Source: Bacillota bacterium (lineage in GTDB: Bacteria > Sysuimicrobiota > Sysuimicrobiia > Sysuimicrobiales > Segetimicrobiaceae). From it: a stretch of 32,503 nucleotides of DNA. The notes beneath the pieces were generated by a model. That model saw only the letters and a list, made by a program, of their open reading frames with translations. It ran no database searches and had not been told where the DNA came from. Shown one piece after another: positions 1 to 8,482 of the stretch (position 1 is its first letter; each line of letters begins with the position of its first letter). Position numbers and translations under genes: made by a program. The DNA lies in contig JAJPIA010000099.1 in the NCBI GenBank assembly GCA_021324975.1, positions 1 to 32,503 on the forward strand, read 5' to 3'.

Positions 1-105
1 GCTTAATGAGTACAACCGACTCTACGCGCATCCGTTCACCTGGTCATTCACCCGGCACGCGATGCATCAGTGGTACTGCCAACGCACTTCAGCAATGGTG
101 CACTA
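1..105 (+). mobile_element. 3' end of an IS630-family transposase (partial)
   Basis: Read from base 2, this stretch encodes LNEYNRLYAHPFTWSFTRHA and continues to a TAG at 104-106. The pattern of N, then AHPF, then W and FT is characteristic of the extreme C-terminus of IS630-family DDE transposases. The rest of the element lies outside the window. IS630 elements insert at TA dinucleotides, and a TA at 104-105 coincides with the point where similarity to the downstream binding protein begins, so it is the likely insertion junction. Family assignment rests on about 25 residues. The terminal inverted repeat cannot be confirmed without the left end. Confidence 0.55.
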
Positions 106-567
106 GTCCTCCTGCACAAGACCGAGGGCTTCTGGCCGGAGATTGCCCAGCTGATTCAGGCGGACCTCCAGGCCGTCGGCCTGCAAGCATCGCTACAGGG
201 CGTAGAGGAGTCGACCTTCTACTCGAAGATCAACGCCGGCGAGCACCAGATGGCGTTGAACGACTGGGTCATGGACACGAGCGACCCGGACGACATCATG
301 TGGTCGGTGTTCAGCACCAAGCGGGCGCGCCAACGCATGGGCTACGAGAACCCCCAGGTCGACGCGCTGAACAAGGCGGCCCAGGTGGAGCGGGACGTCG
401 AGAAGCGCCGGGCCATGTACAACAAGTCGCAGCAGATGATCCTGCAGGACGCGCCATTCGTGACACTCGGCTACGCGCAGCGGGCGATGGGTGCCAAGGC
501 GAACATCCGCGGCCTGCTGGTGGGACCGCTCGGCGACGTCGTGATCCGTGGCGTCACGATGGTCTGA
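106..567 (+). pseudogene. ABC transporter family-5 solute-binding protein, C-terminal fragment
   Basis: The reading frame from base 106 to the TGA at 565-567 encodes about 153 residues that match the C-terminal third of the complete family-5 (peptide/nickel) binding protein at 3621-5234. Shared blocks include TEGFWP, LIQADLQA, WVMDT.DPDDIM, AQVER and GPLGDVVIRGV. The N-terminal two thirds, including any signal peptide, are missing because IS630-like sequence begins just upstream. A GTG at 70 could open a 165-residue frame, but it would include transposon sequence and no export signal, so a working binding protein is unlikely. In its intact form this gene would have supplied the substrate receptor for the two permeases directly downstream. 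Confidence 0.75.
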
Positions 568-581
568 GGCGGGGGTCGGCG

Positions 582-1583
582 GTGGTTCGGTACCTGGGGC
601 GGCGGGTCCTCATCCTCCTCCCGAGTCTGCTGCTCGTCTCCATGCTGACCTTCGTGATGATCCGCTCGGCGGGAGGCGACCCGGCCGAGCTACGGCTGGG
701 GCTGCACGCGTCACCGGAGTCCCTCGCCCGCGTCCGGCGGGAGATGGGCCTGACCGACCCCTGGCCCGTGCAGTACGTGCGCTGGCTCGGCGGGGCGCTC
801 GGGGGGGACCTTGGGCGGTCGTACCTGACGGGCTCGAGCGTGACGGACGAGATCCTCCAGCGGTTCCCCGCGACGCTCGAGCTGGCGCTGTCGTCCATGC
901 TGATCGCGGTGCCGCTCGGGATCGCGGCTGGCACGATCTCGGCTGTTCGCGCCCGGACCGTCGTCGACAACGTCAGCATGCTGGGTGGCCTCGTGGGCAT
1001 CTCCATCCCGACCTTCTGGCTCGGGGTCATGCTGATCATCGTGTTCGCGGTGTGGCTCGGGTGGGTGCCGGTCGCCGGCAGCACGGACGTCCACCTCGGC
1101 ATCTACCCGATCACCAAGTTCTCGCTGATCGACGGCTTCCTCGAGGACGGCTGGGACGGGCTGTGGGACGCGGCGCGCCACCTCGTCCTGCCCGCGGTCA
1201 CGCTCGCCGGCTGGCCCATGGCGATCCTCGCTCGCCACATGCGCAGCAGCCTCCTCGAGGTGCTGCACCAGGACTACACGCGCACGGGCCGGGCGAAGGG
1301 GCTTCGCTTCGTGCGCCTCGTGTGGCGGCACGCCTTCCCGAACGCGCTGATTCCCGTCGTCACGGTCGCCGCGCTGGAGACCGGGTACTTGCTGGGCGGG
1401 GCTGTGATCACCGAGACGGTCTTCGCGTGGCCGGGCGTTGGGAATCTGACGATCCAGGCGCTGGCGAGCCGCGACTACATGCTGGTCCAGGGCGCGGTGC
1501 TCTTGTTCGCGGTCGTCTTCGCCCTCCTGAACGTCCTGGCCGACGTGACGTATGCTGTCCTCGACCCGCGAATTCGCTACTAA
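582..1583 (+). CDS. ABC transporter permease, DppB/OppB type
   Basis: This 333-residue integral membrane protein is one half of the channel of a peptide/nickel-type (family 5) importer. It starts with a positively charged segment (VVRYLGRRVLILLPSLLL) leading into the first membrane helix. A periplasmic region with EMGLTDPWPVQYVRWL, typical of DppB, follows, then five more hydrophobic segments. The EAA loop that docks on the ATPase is visible as DYTRTGRAKGLRFVRLVWRHAFPNA. The GTG at 582 was chosen because it places the family's usual N-terminus at residue 1; the frame is open further upstream, but only across the binding-protein fragment. It begins 14 nt after that fragment and overlaps the next permease by 32 nt. 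The substrate is unknown. Confidence 0.9.
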   Translation: MVRYLGRRVLILLPSLLLVSMLTFVMIRSAGGDPAELRLGLHASPESLARVRREMGLTDPWPVQYVRWLGGALGGDLGRSYLTGSSVTDEILQRFPATLELALSSMLIAVPLGIAAGTISAVRARTVVDNVSMLGGLVGISIPTFWLGVMLIIVFAVWLGWVPVAGSTDVHLGIYPITKFSLIDGFLEDGWDGLWDAARHLVLPAVTLAGWPMAILARHMRSSLLEVLHQDYTRTGRAKGLRFVRLVWRHAFPNALIPVVTVAALETGYLLGGAVITETVFAWPGVGNLTIQALASRDYMLVQGAVLLFAVVFALLNVLADVTYAVLDPRIRY

Positions 1584-2457
1584 CGCGCTGCCGCCGACGC
1601 AGCAGCGCCGCGCACGCTCGCGCTTCGCCCGGTGGCTGCGCCAGGTCAGCCCGAGTGGCTGGACGGGCGGCGTGCTGTTGGCGGCGCTCTGCCTGGTCGC
1701 CGTCGCGGGCCCGGCCGTGACCGGGAACCCGCTCGCCATGAACGTCCCGGCCCGCCTCCAGCCGCCGTCGCCGCAGCACCTCATGGGCACCGACGAGTTC
1801 GGCCGCGACATCCTCACCCGCGTGGTGCACGGGGCGCGCATCTCGCTTGGGGCCGGCGTCGGTGTCGTGGTCGTGGGGCTCGGGATCGGCCTCCTCTTCG
1901 GTCTCGTCGCCGCCTACCGGGGCGGAGCATTCGCGCTCGCGGCGATGAGCTTCGTCGACATCATGCTCGCACTGCCGGGCGTGCTGCTCGCGATCGTGAT
2001 CGCGGCCCTCCTCTCCCCGCGCCTCGGGACGGCCATCGTGGCCGTCGGGATCGTGACGATCCCGTACTACGCGCGGTTAGTCTGGGGCGTGACGCAAACC
2101 GTGCGCCTTCGCGAGTATGTCGAGGCGGCCCGGGCGGCGGGCGCGTCCGACTTCCGCATCCTGGGGCGCCACCTGCTACCGGGCGTGCTGCCGCCGGCGC
2201 TCGTCCAGGCGACGCTCGGGGTCGGGAACGGGATTCTGTCGGTGTCGGCGCTTAGCTTCCTCGGGGTGGGGGCCCAACCGCCGACGCCGGAGTGGGGGCT
2301 GATGCTGAGCCAGGCACAACGGTTCATCCTGGTCGCCCCGTACCTCGGCATCTTCCCGGGGCTCGGCATCATGCTGGCCGTGCTCAGCTTCAACCTGATC
2401 GGCGACTCGATGCACGACCTGGTCGACCCGGTGCTCGCCGCCAGCGTGCGGCGGTAA
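1552..2457 (+). CDS. ABC transporter permease, DppC/OppC type
   Basis: This 301-residue partner permease has the DppC N-terminal layout: a cytoplasmic tail rich in Arg, one membrane helix (GGVLLAALCLVAVAGPAV), then a periplasmic segment with LQPPSPQHLMGTDEFGRDILTRVVHGARISL, the hallmark block of OppC/DppC proteins. Five more helices follow, with an EAA loop (EYVEAARAAGASDFRILGRHLLPG). The ATG at 1552 lies inside the 3' end of the dppB-like gene, a 32 nt overlap that suggests translational coupling. The family normally needs two ATPases (DppD and DppF); neither is encoded in this operon. Confidence 0.9.
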   Translation: MLSSTREFATNALPPTQQRRARSRFARWLRQVSPSGWTGGVLLAALCLVAVAGPAVTGNPLAMNVPARLQPPSPQHLMGTDEFGRDILTRVVHGARISLGAGVGVVVVGLGIGLLFGLVAAYRGGAFALAAMSFVDIMLALPGVLLAIVIAALLSPRLGTAIVAVGIVTIPYYARLVWGVTQTVRLREYVEAARAAGASDFRILGRHLLPGVLPPALVQATLGVGNGILSVSALSFLGVGAQPPTPEWGLMLSQAQRFILVAPYLGIFPGLGIMLAVLSFNLIGDSMHDLVDPVLAASVRR

Positions 2458-2487
2458 GGCGGGCGGGGTCAGGGGAGGGATCGTAGG

Positions 2488-3588
2488 ATGGATAGGCGCT
2501 CGACTGTGCGGAGGCTGATGCGGGAGCGGGAGCTCGACGCGTTGGTGGTCGGCTCGCCTGACAACGTGCTGTACCTGACGGGCGTCCGGATGCTGATGCA
2601 GCGCCTCGTGCCCGACCGGTACGCGTTCGCGCTGCTGACCGACCGGTCGCTCACCGTGCTGACGGTGCACTCCGACGCCGACCACGCACGCCGGGATTGC
2701 ATCGCCGACGCCGTGATGGAGTACGGGCACACGCAAGCCCCGGTCGAGGCGCTCGCCGCGGCGCTGGCCGACGGAGGTCTTTCCCGCCGGCGGATCGGGC
2801 TCGAGACCAATTTTCTCCCGGCCGACGACGCGGACGTCCTCCGCCGCCGCCTGCCGGATGCCGTCTGGGCCCCGGCGGCGGAGGTGCTGCGCGAGGCGCG
2901 CATGCGGAAGGATCCAGACGAGATCGCACGCATCCGCACCGGGCAGCACCGGACGGAGCTCGCCATCACGGCGGGGCTCGCGATGAGCCAGGAGGGCGAT
3001 ACCGAGCGCGACATGGCGCAGAGGATCGGCGCCAACTTCTTCAGCTACGGCGCGGAGCAGGTGGACTTCATCCTGCTGACGATCGGCGTCAACTCCACGG
3101 TCTTCCACCTGCTGCCGGCCGACACCCGGGCCCGCCGGGGGGACGTCGTGCACCTCGACTGCGGGGCCTCCTTCAATTCCTACCGGTCCGACCTGTCCCG
3201 CAACGTGGGGATCGGCTCCATCACCGCCAAGCAGCGGGACACTTACGCGCGCCTGTGGGACGTGCAGCGGGCGGTGATCGCGAAGATGCGTCCCGAGGTG
3301 GCGGTGCGGGAGCTGGTCGACTTCTACTTGGCGGAGATGCGACGCCAGGGTCTGGAACCGCCTGGGGACCACCTGGGGCACGGGATCGGGCTCGCGTCGC
3401 ACGAGTACCCCGAGATGACAGGCGAGTGCGCCGTCGTGCTGAGCCCGGGGATGGTGCTGGCCGTCGAGCCGACGACGTTCGTCGCCGGGGACGCGCGGTA
3501 CGACGTCGAGGACGTGGTGGTGATCACCGGCGGCGGGTGCGAGATGCTCTCGGGCGAGTTCCACGGGCGGGACATGTGGGTGATCTAA
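2488..3588 (+). CDS. M24-family metallopeptidase (Xaa-Pro aminopeptidase/prolidase-like)
   Basis: This 366-residue protein has an N-terminal creatinase/prolidase-like domain (residues 1 to about 135) and a C-terminal pita-bread catalytic domain. The five dinuclear-metal ligands of the family are all present: D224 and D235 (in DCGASFNSYRSD), H298 (in GHGIGLASHE), E327 (in AVEPTTF) and E341 (in YDVEDVV). Their spacing matches known prolidases closely. No signal peptide is seen, so it probably acts in the cytoplasm, releasing N-terminal residues from imported Xaa-Pro-like peptides or hydrolysing a related amide. The start ATG is preceded by a purine-rich GGGGAGGGA stretch. It lies 30 nt after the permease genes and before a second binding protein, as expected for a peptide uptake operon. 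The exact substrate cannot be read from sequence. Confidence 0.85.
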   Translation: MDRRSTVRRLMRERELDALVVGSPDNVLYLTGVRMLMQRLVPDRYAFALLTDRSLTVLTVHSDADHARRDCIADAVMEYGHTQAPVEALAAALADGGLSRRRIGLETNFLPADDADVLRRRLPDAVWAPAAEVLREARMRKDPDEIARIRTGQHRTELAITAGLAMSQEGDTERDMAQRIGANFFSYGAEQVDFILLTIGVNSTVFHLLPADTRARRGDVVHLDCGASFNSYRSDLSRNVGIGSITAKQRDTYARLWDVQRAVIAKMRPEVAVRELVDFYLAEMRRQGLEPPGDHLGHGIGLASHEYPEMTGECAVVLSPGMVLAVEPTTFVAGDARYDVEDVVVITGGGCEMLSGEFHGRDMWVI

Positions 3589-3620
3589 CGGGCGTGGCCA
3601 CAACGAGAAGGAGGCCGAAT

Positions 3621-5234
3621 GTGGACGAACGGGCGGCACTGCTAGTGCAGGACTATCGGGCGGGACGGTACACGCGGCGGCAGTTCCTCGGGAAGGCGGC
3701 CGCGCTGGGGCTCGGCGCGGCGGCCCTCGCCGCCGTGGTGGAGGCGGCCGAGGGGCGGCAGGTGCTGCCTTTGGCGGAGGCGGCCGCGGCGAAGACGCTG
3801 GTCGTCGGGTTCCCGGACAACATCACGAACCCCGATCCCGTGTCCCCGATCTTCGGCGACGTCAAGGTCACGAACAACAACATCAACGAGGGGATCGTCC
3901 GGTGGAAGACCGGGACGGTGACCGTGGAACCGTGCCTGGCCCGGTCGTGGGACATCAGCCTCGACGGGCTGACCTACACCTTCCACCTGCGCCCGGCGAC
4001 CTTCCACGACGGCACGCCGGTGAACGCGCAGGCCGTCGTGACGAGCTACCAGCGGCAGATCGACGAGAAGAACCCGTACCACTTCTATCCGATGACGATG
4101 ACGGAGATCGTCTTCAGCAACGTGGCGAGCGTCCAGGCCGTCGACGCCTCGACCGTGCGGATCACGCAGAAGCGCCCGGCCGTCAATCTGCTGCCGAACC
4201 TCGCGGTCTTCGCCGAGGGGATCGTCAGCCCGGCCGCGCTCGCGAAGTACGGCAAGGACTACGGCACGCACCCGACGGGCAGCGGGCCGTACGGATTCGA
4301 GCGGTGGACGAAGGGCGTGGAGTTCGTCGAGAGCGCCTTCCCCCAGTACTGGGGCGGCCGGCCGACCGTGGACCGGGTGATCTGGAAGACGATCCTTGAC
4401 AATACCGTGCGGCTCGAGCAGTTGCGGACGGGCGAGCTCGACGTCGCGACCCAGCTGGACTTCAAGGACGTGCCGTCCCTGCGGGGCGATCCGAAGTTGC
4501 GGCTGGTCGAGGGGAACCTGCTAGACACGCATTACCTGATCATGAACCAGGCGAAGGCGCCGTTCGACAAGCGCGAGATGCGGCGCGCAGTCCAGCGCGC
4601 GGTCAACAAGGCGAACATCGGCAAAGTGGCGTTCGCCGGCAACTTTACGACCGGCGCCGGGCCGTGTCCGCCCGGCGTGCTGGGCTACGACCCCAGCCTC
4701 GCACAGGTGTATACGTACGACCCTGCGGCCGCGAAGGCGCTGGTGCAGCAGTCCGGGGCCGCGGACGTGCCGATCACGCTCCTACACCTGACCGAGGGCT
4801 TCTGGCCACAGGAGGCGCAGCTGATCCAGGCCGACCTCCAGGCGATCGGTCTGAAGGTGGACCTCCAGGGCCTCGACCAGGCCGCGCTGTTCGGCAAGAT
4901 CAACGCGGGGGCGCACCAGATCTACCTGAACGAGTGGGTCATGGACACGGGCGACCCGGACGACATCATGTTCGGCGTCTTCTCGGCCCCGCGGCGCAAG
5001 CGCATGGGCTACGCGAACGTGGACGTCGACCGCCTGAACACGGACGCCCAGGTCGAGCGGAATCCCGACAAGCGGAAGGCGATGTACGTCGACGCCCAGC
5101 GCCGCATCATGAGCGACGGGCCGTTCGTCACCCTCGGTTACCCGAAGACGGTGTGGGGCGCGAAAGCGGGCGTAACCGGGCTGATGGTAGGCCCGCTCGG
5201 CGACGTCGTGATCCGCGGCGTGCGGATGGCCTGA
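3621..5234 (+). CDS. ABC transporter family-5 solute-binding protein with Tat signal
   Basis: This 537-residue extracytoplasmic receptor belongs to a peptide/nickel-type importer. The N-terminus carries a twin-arginine export motif (TRRQFLGK, residues 18-25) followed by an Ala/Leu-rich hydrophobic core, so it is probably exported folded. The mature part has the family-5 pattern: ARSWDISLDGLTYTFHLRPATFHDGTPVNAQAVVTSY early on, and the TEGFWP...DPDDIM...VIRGV C-terminal block shared with the fragment at 106-567. The GTG at 3621 was chosen because AAGGAGG at 3608-3614 sits six bases upstream; a nearby ATG at 3619 is out of frame. It is likely the working receptor for the permeases at 582-2457 now that the first receptor is broken. 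Substrate unknown. Confidence 0.88.
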   Translation: MDERAALLVQDYRAGRYTRRQFLGKAAALGLGAAALAAVVEAAEGRQVLPLAEAAAAKTLVVGFPDNITNPDPVSPIFGDVKVTNNNINEGIVRWKTGTVTVEPCLARSWDISLDGLTYTFHLRPATFHDGTPVNAQAVVTSYQRQIDEKNPYHFYPMTMTEIVFSNVASVQAVDASTVRITQKRPAVNLLPNLAVFAEGIVSPAALAKYGKDYGTHPTGSGPYGFERWTKGVEFVESAFPQYWGGRPTVDRVIWKTILDNTVRLEQLRTGELDVATQLDFKDVPSLRGDPKLRLVEGNLLDTHYLIMNQAKAPFDKREMRRAVQRAVNKANIGKVAFAGNFTTGAGPCPPGVLGYDPSLAQVYTYDPAAAKALVQQSGAADVPITLLHLTEGFWPQEAQLIQADLQAIGLKVDLQGLDQAALFGKINAGAHQIYLNEWVMDTGDPDDIMFGVFSAPRRKRMGYANVDVDRLNTDAQVERNPDKRKAMYVDAQRRIMSDGPFVTLGYPKTVWGAKAGVTGLMVGPLGDVVIRGVRMA

Positions 5235-5238
5235 TCCG

Positions 5239-6270
5239 ATGGCGAACGGAGCGACGGCCCGGCCGGAGACCGCCTCCGGCTGGGCCGTCGTCGGCCTCGG
5301 CGCCCACGCCGTGGACCGGATGTTGCCAGCGCTGCGGCGCGCTCGGCGCAGCAGGCTGGTCGGCGTCTACTCCCGGCGGGTCGACGTGACGCGAAGGGCG
5401 GCGGAGGCGTACGGGGCGAAGGTCTACGCGTCGTTCGAGCGGCTTCTCGAAGACCGGAACGTCGACGTCGTCTACCTGGCGACGCCGAACGACCTGCACA
5501 GGGACCAGACAGTCGCGGCCGCGGAGGCCGGCAAGCACGTACTCGTGGAGAAGCCAATGGCGCTCTCCGTAGAAGACGCCGCCGCCATGACGGAGGCCTG
5601 CCGGCGGGCCGGGGTCCGCCTCTCGGTGGGGCATCACCTGCGGTTTCACCCCGCGCACCAGCGCGCCCGTGCGCTGGTGGCGTCGGGCGCGATCGGCGAG
5701 CTCGTCTGGGCGACCGCGAGGTGGGTCAGCCGGCGACCACCCGACACCGGGTGGCGCCTGGACTTCGCCCGGTCGGGTGGCACAAGCCTCACCGCGCGCG
5801 GGGTGCACGTCATCGACCTGGTGCGCTTCGTGGCGGGCCGGGAGTTCGAGACCGTCGGCGGCGTGAGCGACGGCTTCGGTGGCCGGCAGGAGTGGGACGA
5901 CGTAACCGCCGTGTACGGGGCGCTCGAGGGCGGCGGGTTCGGGCACGCGCTGTGCTCCCGGCTCGTCCCTGGCGCCGGCAACGACCTCGAAGTCTTGGGG
6001 ACCGGCGGCACGATCGTCTGCCGGGGAACGATCAGCACCGAGCCCAGCGGGACCCTGACCGTCACCGGCGCATCGCCGGAAACGGCCGCCTACAACCTGA
6101 TCGACGTGTTTGCCGAGGAGTGCCACTGGTTCAGCGGGCAGGCGGCTGGCGACCCACCCGACGGCGTGGGCGCGGACGCGGACGATGGCATGCGGGTCAC
6201 CGCGGTGACCGAGGCCCTCATCGCGTCGATCCGCACCGCGCGCGTGCAACGCCCTCACTACTCCTCGTAA
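5239..6270 (+). CDS. Gfo/Idh/MocA-family NAD(P)-dependent oxidoreductase
   Basis: This 343-residue soluble enzyme has an N-terminal Rossmann fold (WAVVGLGAHAVDRMLPAL, about residues 15-32) and the family's EKP signature in KHVLVEKPMALS, with K105 as the expected catalytic lysine. The substrate-binding half contains the usual GHHLRFHPAHQRAR and GG.SLTARGVHVIDL blocks. Family members oxidise or reduce sugars, inositols and related hydroxy compounds with NAD(P). The ATG lies only 4 nt after the binding-protein stop, so the two are cotranscribed. Its presence suggests that the imported compound contains a sugar or hydroxy-acid part, or that a breakdown product is redox-processed; this is inference. 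Confidence 0.88.
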   Translation: MANGATARPETASGWAVVGLGAHAVDRMLPALRRARRSRLVGVYSRRVDVTRRAAEAYGAKVYASFERLLEDRNVDVVYLATPNDLHRDQTVAAAEAGKHVLVEKPMALSVEDAAAMTEACRRAGVRLSVGHHLRFHPAHQRARALVASGAIGELVWATARWVSRRPPDTGWRLDFARSGGTSLTARGVHVIDLVRFVAGREFETVGGVSDGFGGRQEWDDVTAVYGALEGGGFGHALCSRLVPGAGNDLEVLGTGGTIVCRGTISTEPSGTLTVTGASPETAAYNLIDVFAEECHWFSGQAAGDPPDGVGADADDGMRVTAVTEALIASIRTARVQRPHYSS

Positions 6271-6282
6271 CGGGAGGAACCA

Positions 6283-7302
6283 ATGCCCGAGATCATCGCG
6301 GAGAGCATCGACAGGCTGACGTGCGTCGAGATGCGGAGCCCGGGGATCGACCGCGGGATCATCGCCCCACTCTATCAAGCCGCCCGCGAGGCCCAGGGCG
6401 GGGAGCCCCTCAGCCTGCGGGCCGCGAGGCTCCTACAGTCGCGGGTGGGCACGGGCAACACCGTGGCCATCATCACCGGCGCGGGCGCGCCGCCGTATCT
6501 GCCGTACGGCGAGACGGACGGCCCGCCGGGCGCTGTGGCGCTCGCGCGCGCCGTGGGGCGCGGGCTCGGCGCCTCGGTGCGCCTCCTGACGGAGCCTCAG
6601 TACCTTCCCGGCGTCCGAGCCAGCGTCGCGGCCGCCGGCCTGCCGATGCTCGATGAGGCCCGCGCCGGAGCGAGGCCGGGCGGCGTCGTGCTCGAGACCT
6701 ACCCGGTCGGAGACGAGGAGGGCCGGCGCGCCGCCGAGGACGTGATGGACCGGTCCACGCCGGCGGTGGTGATCGCGGTGGAAAAGCTCGGGCCGAACGC
6801 GAAGGGCGTGATCCACAGCCTGCGGGGAGTCGACGGCACCGTGCACACCGGAAAGGCCCACCACCTCATCGACGCGGCGAAGCGACGCGGCGTGCCGACG
6901 ATCGGGTACGGCGATGGCGGCAACGAGCTCGGCTGCGGGATGATCTACGAGACGGTGCGTCGCGTCCTTCAGCACGGGGCCGAGTGCCAGTGCCCGTGCC
7001 GGGGCGGGATGGCGACGGTCGTCGCCACCGATGTCCTCGTGGTGGCGAACACGAGCAACTGGGGCGCCTACGGCACCGCGGCGTGCTTGGCGGTGCTGCT
7101 CCGTAACCCGGGTCTCCTGCCGAGCCCGGACGAGGAGCGCCGGGTCATCGAGCAGTGCGCCCTGCACGGCGCAGGCGATGGCATGACCGGCCTCCCGATC
7201 CCCTGGGTGGATGGCACCTCCACCGAAGTGCAGCAGGCGGTGTTGACGATGCTCCACATGATTGTGGCGAATGGGCTGAAGGAGCTGAACCGGCCCTTCT
7301 GA
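6283..7302 (+). CDS. D-glutamate cyclase-like protein (DUF4392)
   Basis: This 339-residue protein carries the conserved blocks of the DUF4392/glutamate cyclase C-terminal family: TGAGAPPYLPYGETDGPPGAVALARA, EKLGPNAKGVIHSLRG, and near the C-terminus GYGDGGNELGCGMI and ATDVLVVANTSNWGAYG. The characterised mammalian member converts D-glutamate to 5-oxo-D-proline; other bacterial members are largely unstudied. The ATG follows a GGGAGG site (cgggaggaacc before the start) and lies 12 nt after the oxidoreductase, making it the last gene of this operon. Next to a peptide importer and M24 peptidase, a role in handling D-Glu or pyroglutamyl compounds is plausible but unproven. No 5-oxoprolinase gene is in view. 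Confidence 0.8.
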   Translation: MPEIIAESIDRLTCVEMRSPGIDRGIIAPLYQAAREAQGGEPLSLRAARLLQSRVGTGNTVAIITGAGAPPYLPYGETDGPPGAVALARAVGRGLGASVRLLTEPQYLPGVRASVAAAGLPMLDEARAGARPGGVVLETYPVGDEEGRRAAEDVMDRSTPAVVIAVEKLGPNAKGVIHSLRGVDGTVHTGKAHHLIDAAKRRGVPTIGYGDGGNELGCGMIYETVRRVLQHGAECQCPCRGGMATVVATDVLVVANTSNWGAYGTAACLAVLLRNPGLLPSPDEERRVIEQCALHGAGDGMTGLPIPWVDGTSTEVQQAVLTMLHMIVANGLKELNRPF

Positions 7303-8038
7303 ATCCTCCGCGGCCTGGGCCCCGGGTGCCGCATCGCCGCCGGTTAACCGCATACCGGGATCGGCCTGCTTTCATCCGCACGCGCCAGCATGTCCAGGGT
7401 CGACTGAACCTCCTCACTCGTGGGAGTGTGTAGCGGTCCCACCAGCCGCGTCCTCGCCATCTGGATCGTAGCACTATCCGGTTGGTGAAGATCCACGGCG
7501 ACACATTGTATTCTTCGACGAGGCGGGGAAGCTGGTCCCGCGTTGCCTAGGAAGCTCGGTCGTTGTTGCCAGTTCGACAGTTATGTTTACTCGATGGTCG
7601 CGAGTGAGTACCCACCAACTCAATACAGGACTACCTGTTCCATGTAGGTGTGGTGTGCAGCCGCATCGCAGCCGTAGAACAGGACCCTACGTACATCCGC
7701 GACTCAGCAGGGATTACAAAAGTACCAGACGATGGCAATATGGTACGGTCAGGGCCCTGGGTCTCGATCCAAAAGAGTGGAAAAGGTGGCGCCAGCGTGG
7801 GATAGTCCGACGGTGCCAAGGCGTCGCGCACCCATGATCGTATAGAGATATTGCGACACGTTACCCGCACTGCCGAGAGGGCGACCAATTGGCGCCGCGC
7901 GATCCCGAACCTGGCGACGACCAATCCGATGACGATGATCGCGATGCTGGTAGGCTCGCCGCCGTCTACTTCCGGCGCCGATCTGATCAAGATACGATTT
8001 GGATTCCGCGACGCATGCCGGAGGCCCTTCGCCGGTCG
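7303..8038. other. Gene-poor stretch with no well-supported gene
   Basis: About 735 bases with lower GC than the flanks. No frame shows a recognisable domain over a useful length. On the - strand, near 7900-7955, one frame has a hydrophobic run (TSIAIIVIGLVVARFGI) that resembles part of small DUF202-type membrane proteins. It has no credible start or continuation, so at most it is a decayed remnant. On the - strand near 7370-7530 a frame reads LPRLVEEYNVSPWIFTNRIV before losing similarity to anything I know. No tRNA, repeat array or clear terminator was seen. Confidence 0.5.
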
Positions 8039-8395
8039 CTAGCCACGGCCACGCCCCACAACCAGAACAAAAATCATCACCCACAGAAAGCTGCCGGCCG
8101 CGAGAATCGCGCTGAACGCGAGAGCCGTGCTTGTGGTCCACGTCATGGGCGCAGGTAGGAGCCATCCCTCGGGGAAGAGCAGCAGAACCAGCGGCAGTAT
8201 CGCGAGACTCGCTTCGCGCGTCCATTCGCGGTAGATGAGAAACCACAGCACGCCGAGGCGAACCAAGGCGACCACGCCTCCCCAGATCCAAACCCGGCCG
8301 ATGAGGCGGTCAAGCCGAATGTCATTCATGATGGCGGGAACCTCCAGGCGCAGCGCGCCTGACCGCTCCCTGAAGGTTCCAACCGGAATTTCCAT
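8039..8395 (-). CDS. Small predicted inner-membrane protein (118 aa, unknown function)
   Basis: The predicted protein has a short soluble N-terminus (MEIPVGTFRERSGALRLEVP) and three hydrophobic segments: WIWGGVVALVRLGVLWFLIY, ASLAILPLVLLLFPEGWLL and ALAFSAILAAGSFLWVMIFVLVVG. A purine-rich stretch with AAAGGAG and GAGGA motifs lies 5 to 20 bases before the ATG on the - strand, supporting translation. I do not recognise the family. It lies 87 nt downstream of the MocR-type regulator on the same strand and could be cotranscribed with it. The pattern of hydrophobic segments separated by charged residues makes a chance frame unlikely, but the call rests on topology alone. Confidence 0.6.
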   Translation of the reverse strand: MEIPVGTFRERSGALRLEVPAIMNDIRLDRLIGRVWIWGGVVALVRLGVLWFLIYREWTREASLAILPLVLLLFPEGWLLPAPMTWTTSTALAFSAILAAGSFLWVMIFVLVVGRGRG

Positions 8396-8482
8396 TTTGG
8401 GTCCTCAACTCCTTTCATCGGATAAGCTCAGTCAAGGCACTTGCGTTCCCGCGGCTCGGCCTGCGCTGAAGCGTGGTCAGTG

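Noticed and set aside
6-581. Upstream extension of the DppB-type permease frame to base 6
   Set aside because: The extra 190 residues come from reading the IS end and binding-protein fragment out of frame; the family N-terminus starts at GTG 582.
2697-3620. Upstream extension of the binding-protein frame at 3621
   Set aside because: It overlaps the M24 peptidase in another frame, and a strong ribosome site and Tat signal fix the start at 3621.
2176-3639. A 487-codon open frame on the - strand
   Set aside because: It is antisense to the M24 peptidase and permease genes, whose catalytic or family motifs are intact. The translation is low-complexity His/Pro/Arg.
5128-6378. A 416-codon open frame on the - strand
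   Set aside because: It lies antisense to the Gfo/Idh/MocA gene, whose Rossmann and EKP motifs are clear. Its own translation is Arg/Pro/Asp-rich with no domain, typical of GC-rich shadow frames.
7303-8038. Possible DUF202-like gene on the - strand
   Set aside because: Only one hydrophobic segment resembles the family, with no start codon, ribosome site or second conserved block.
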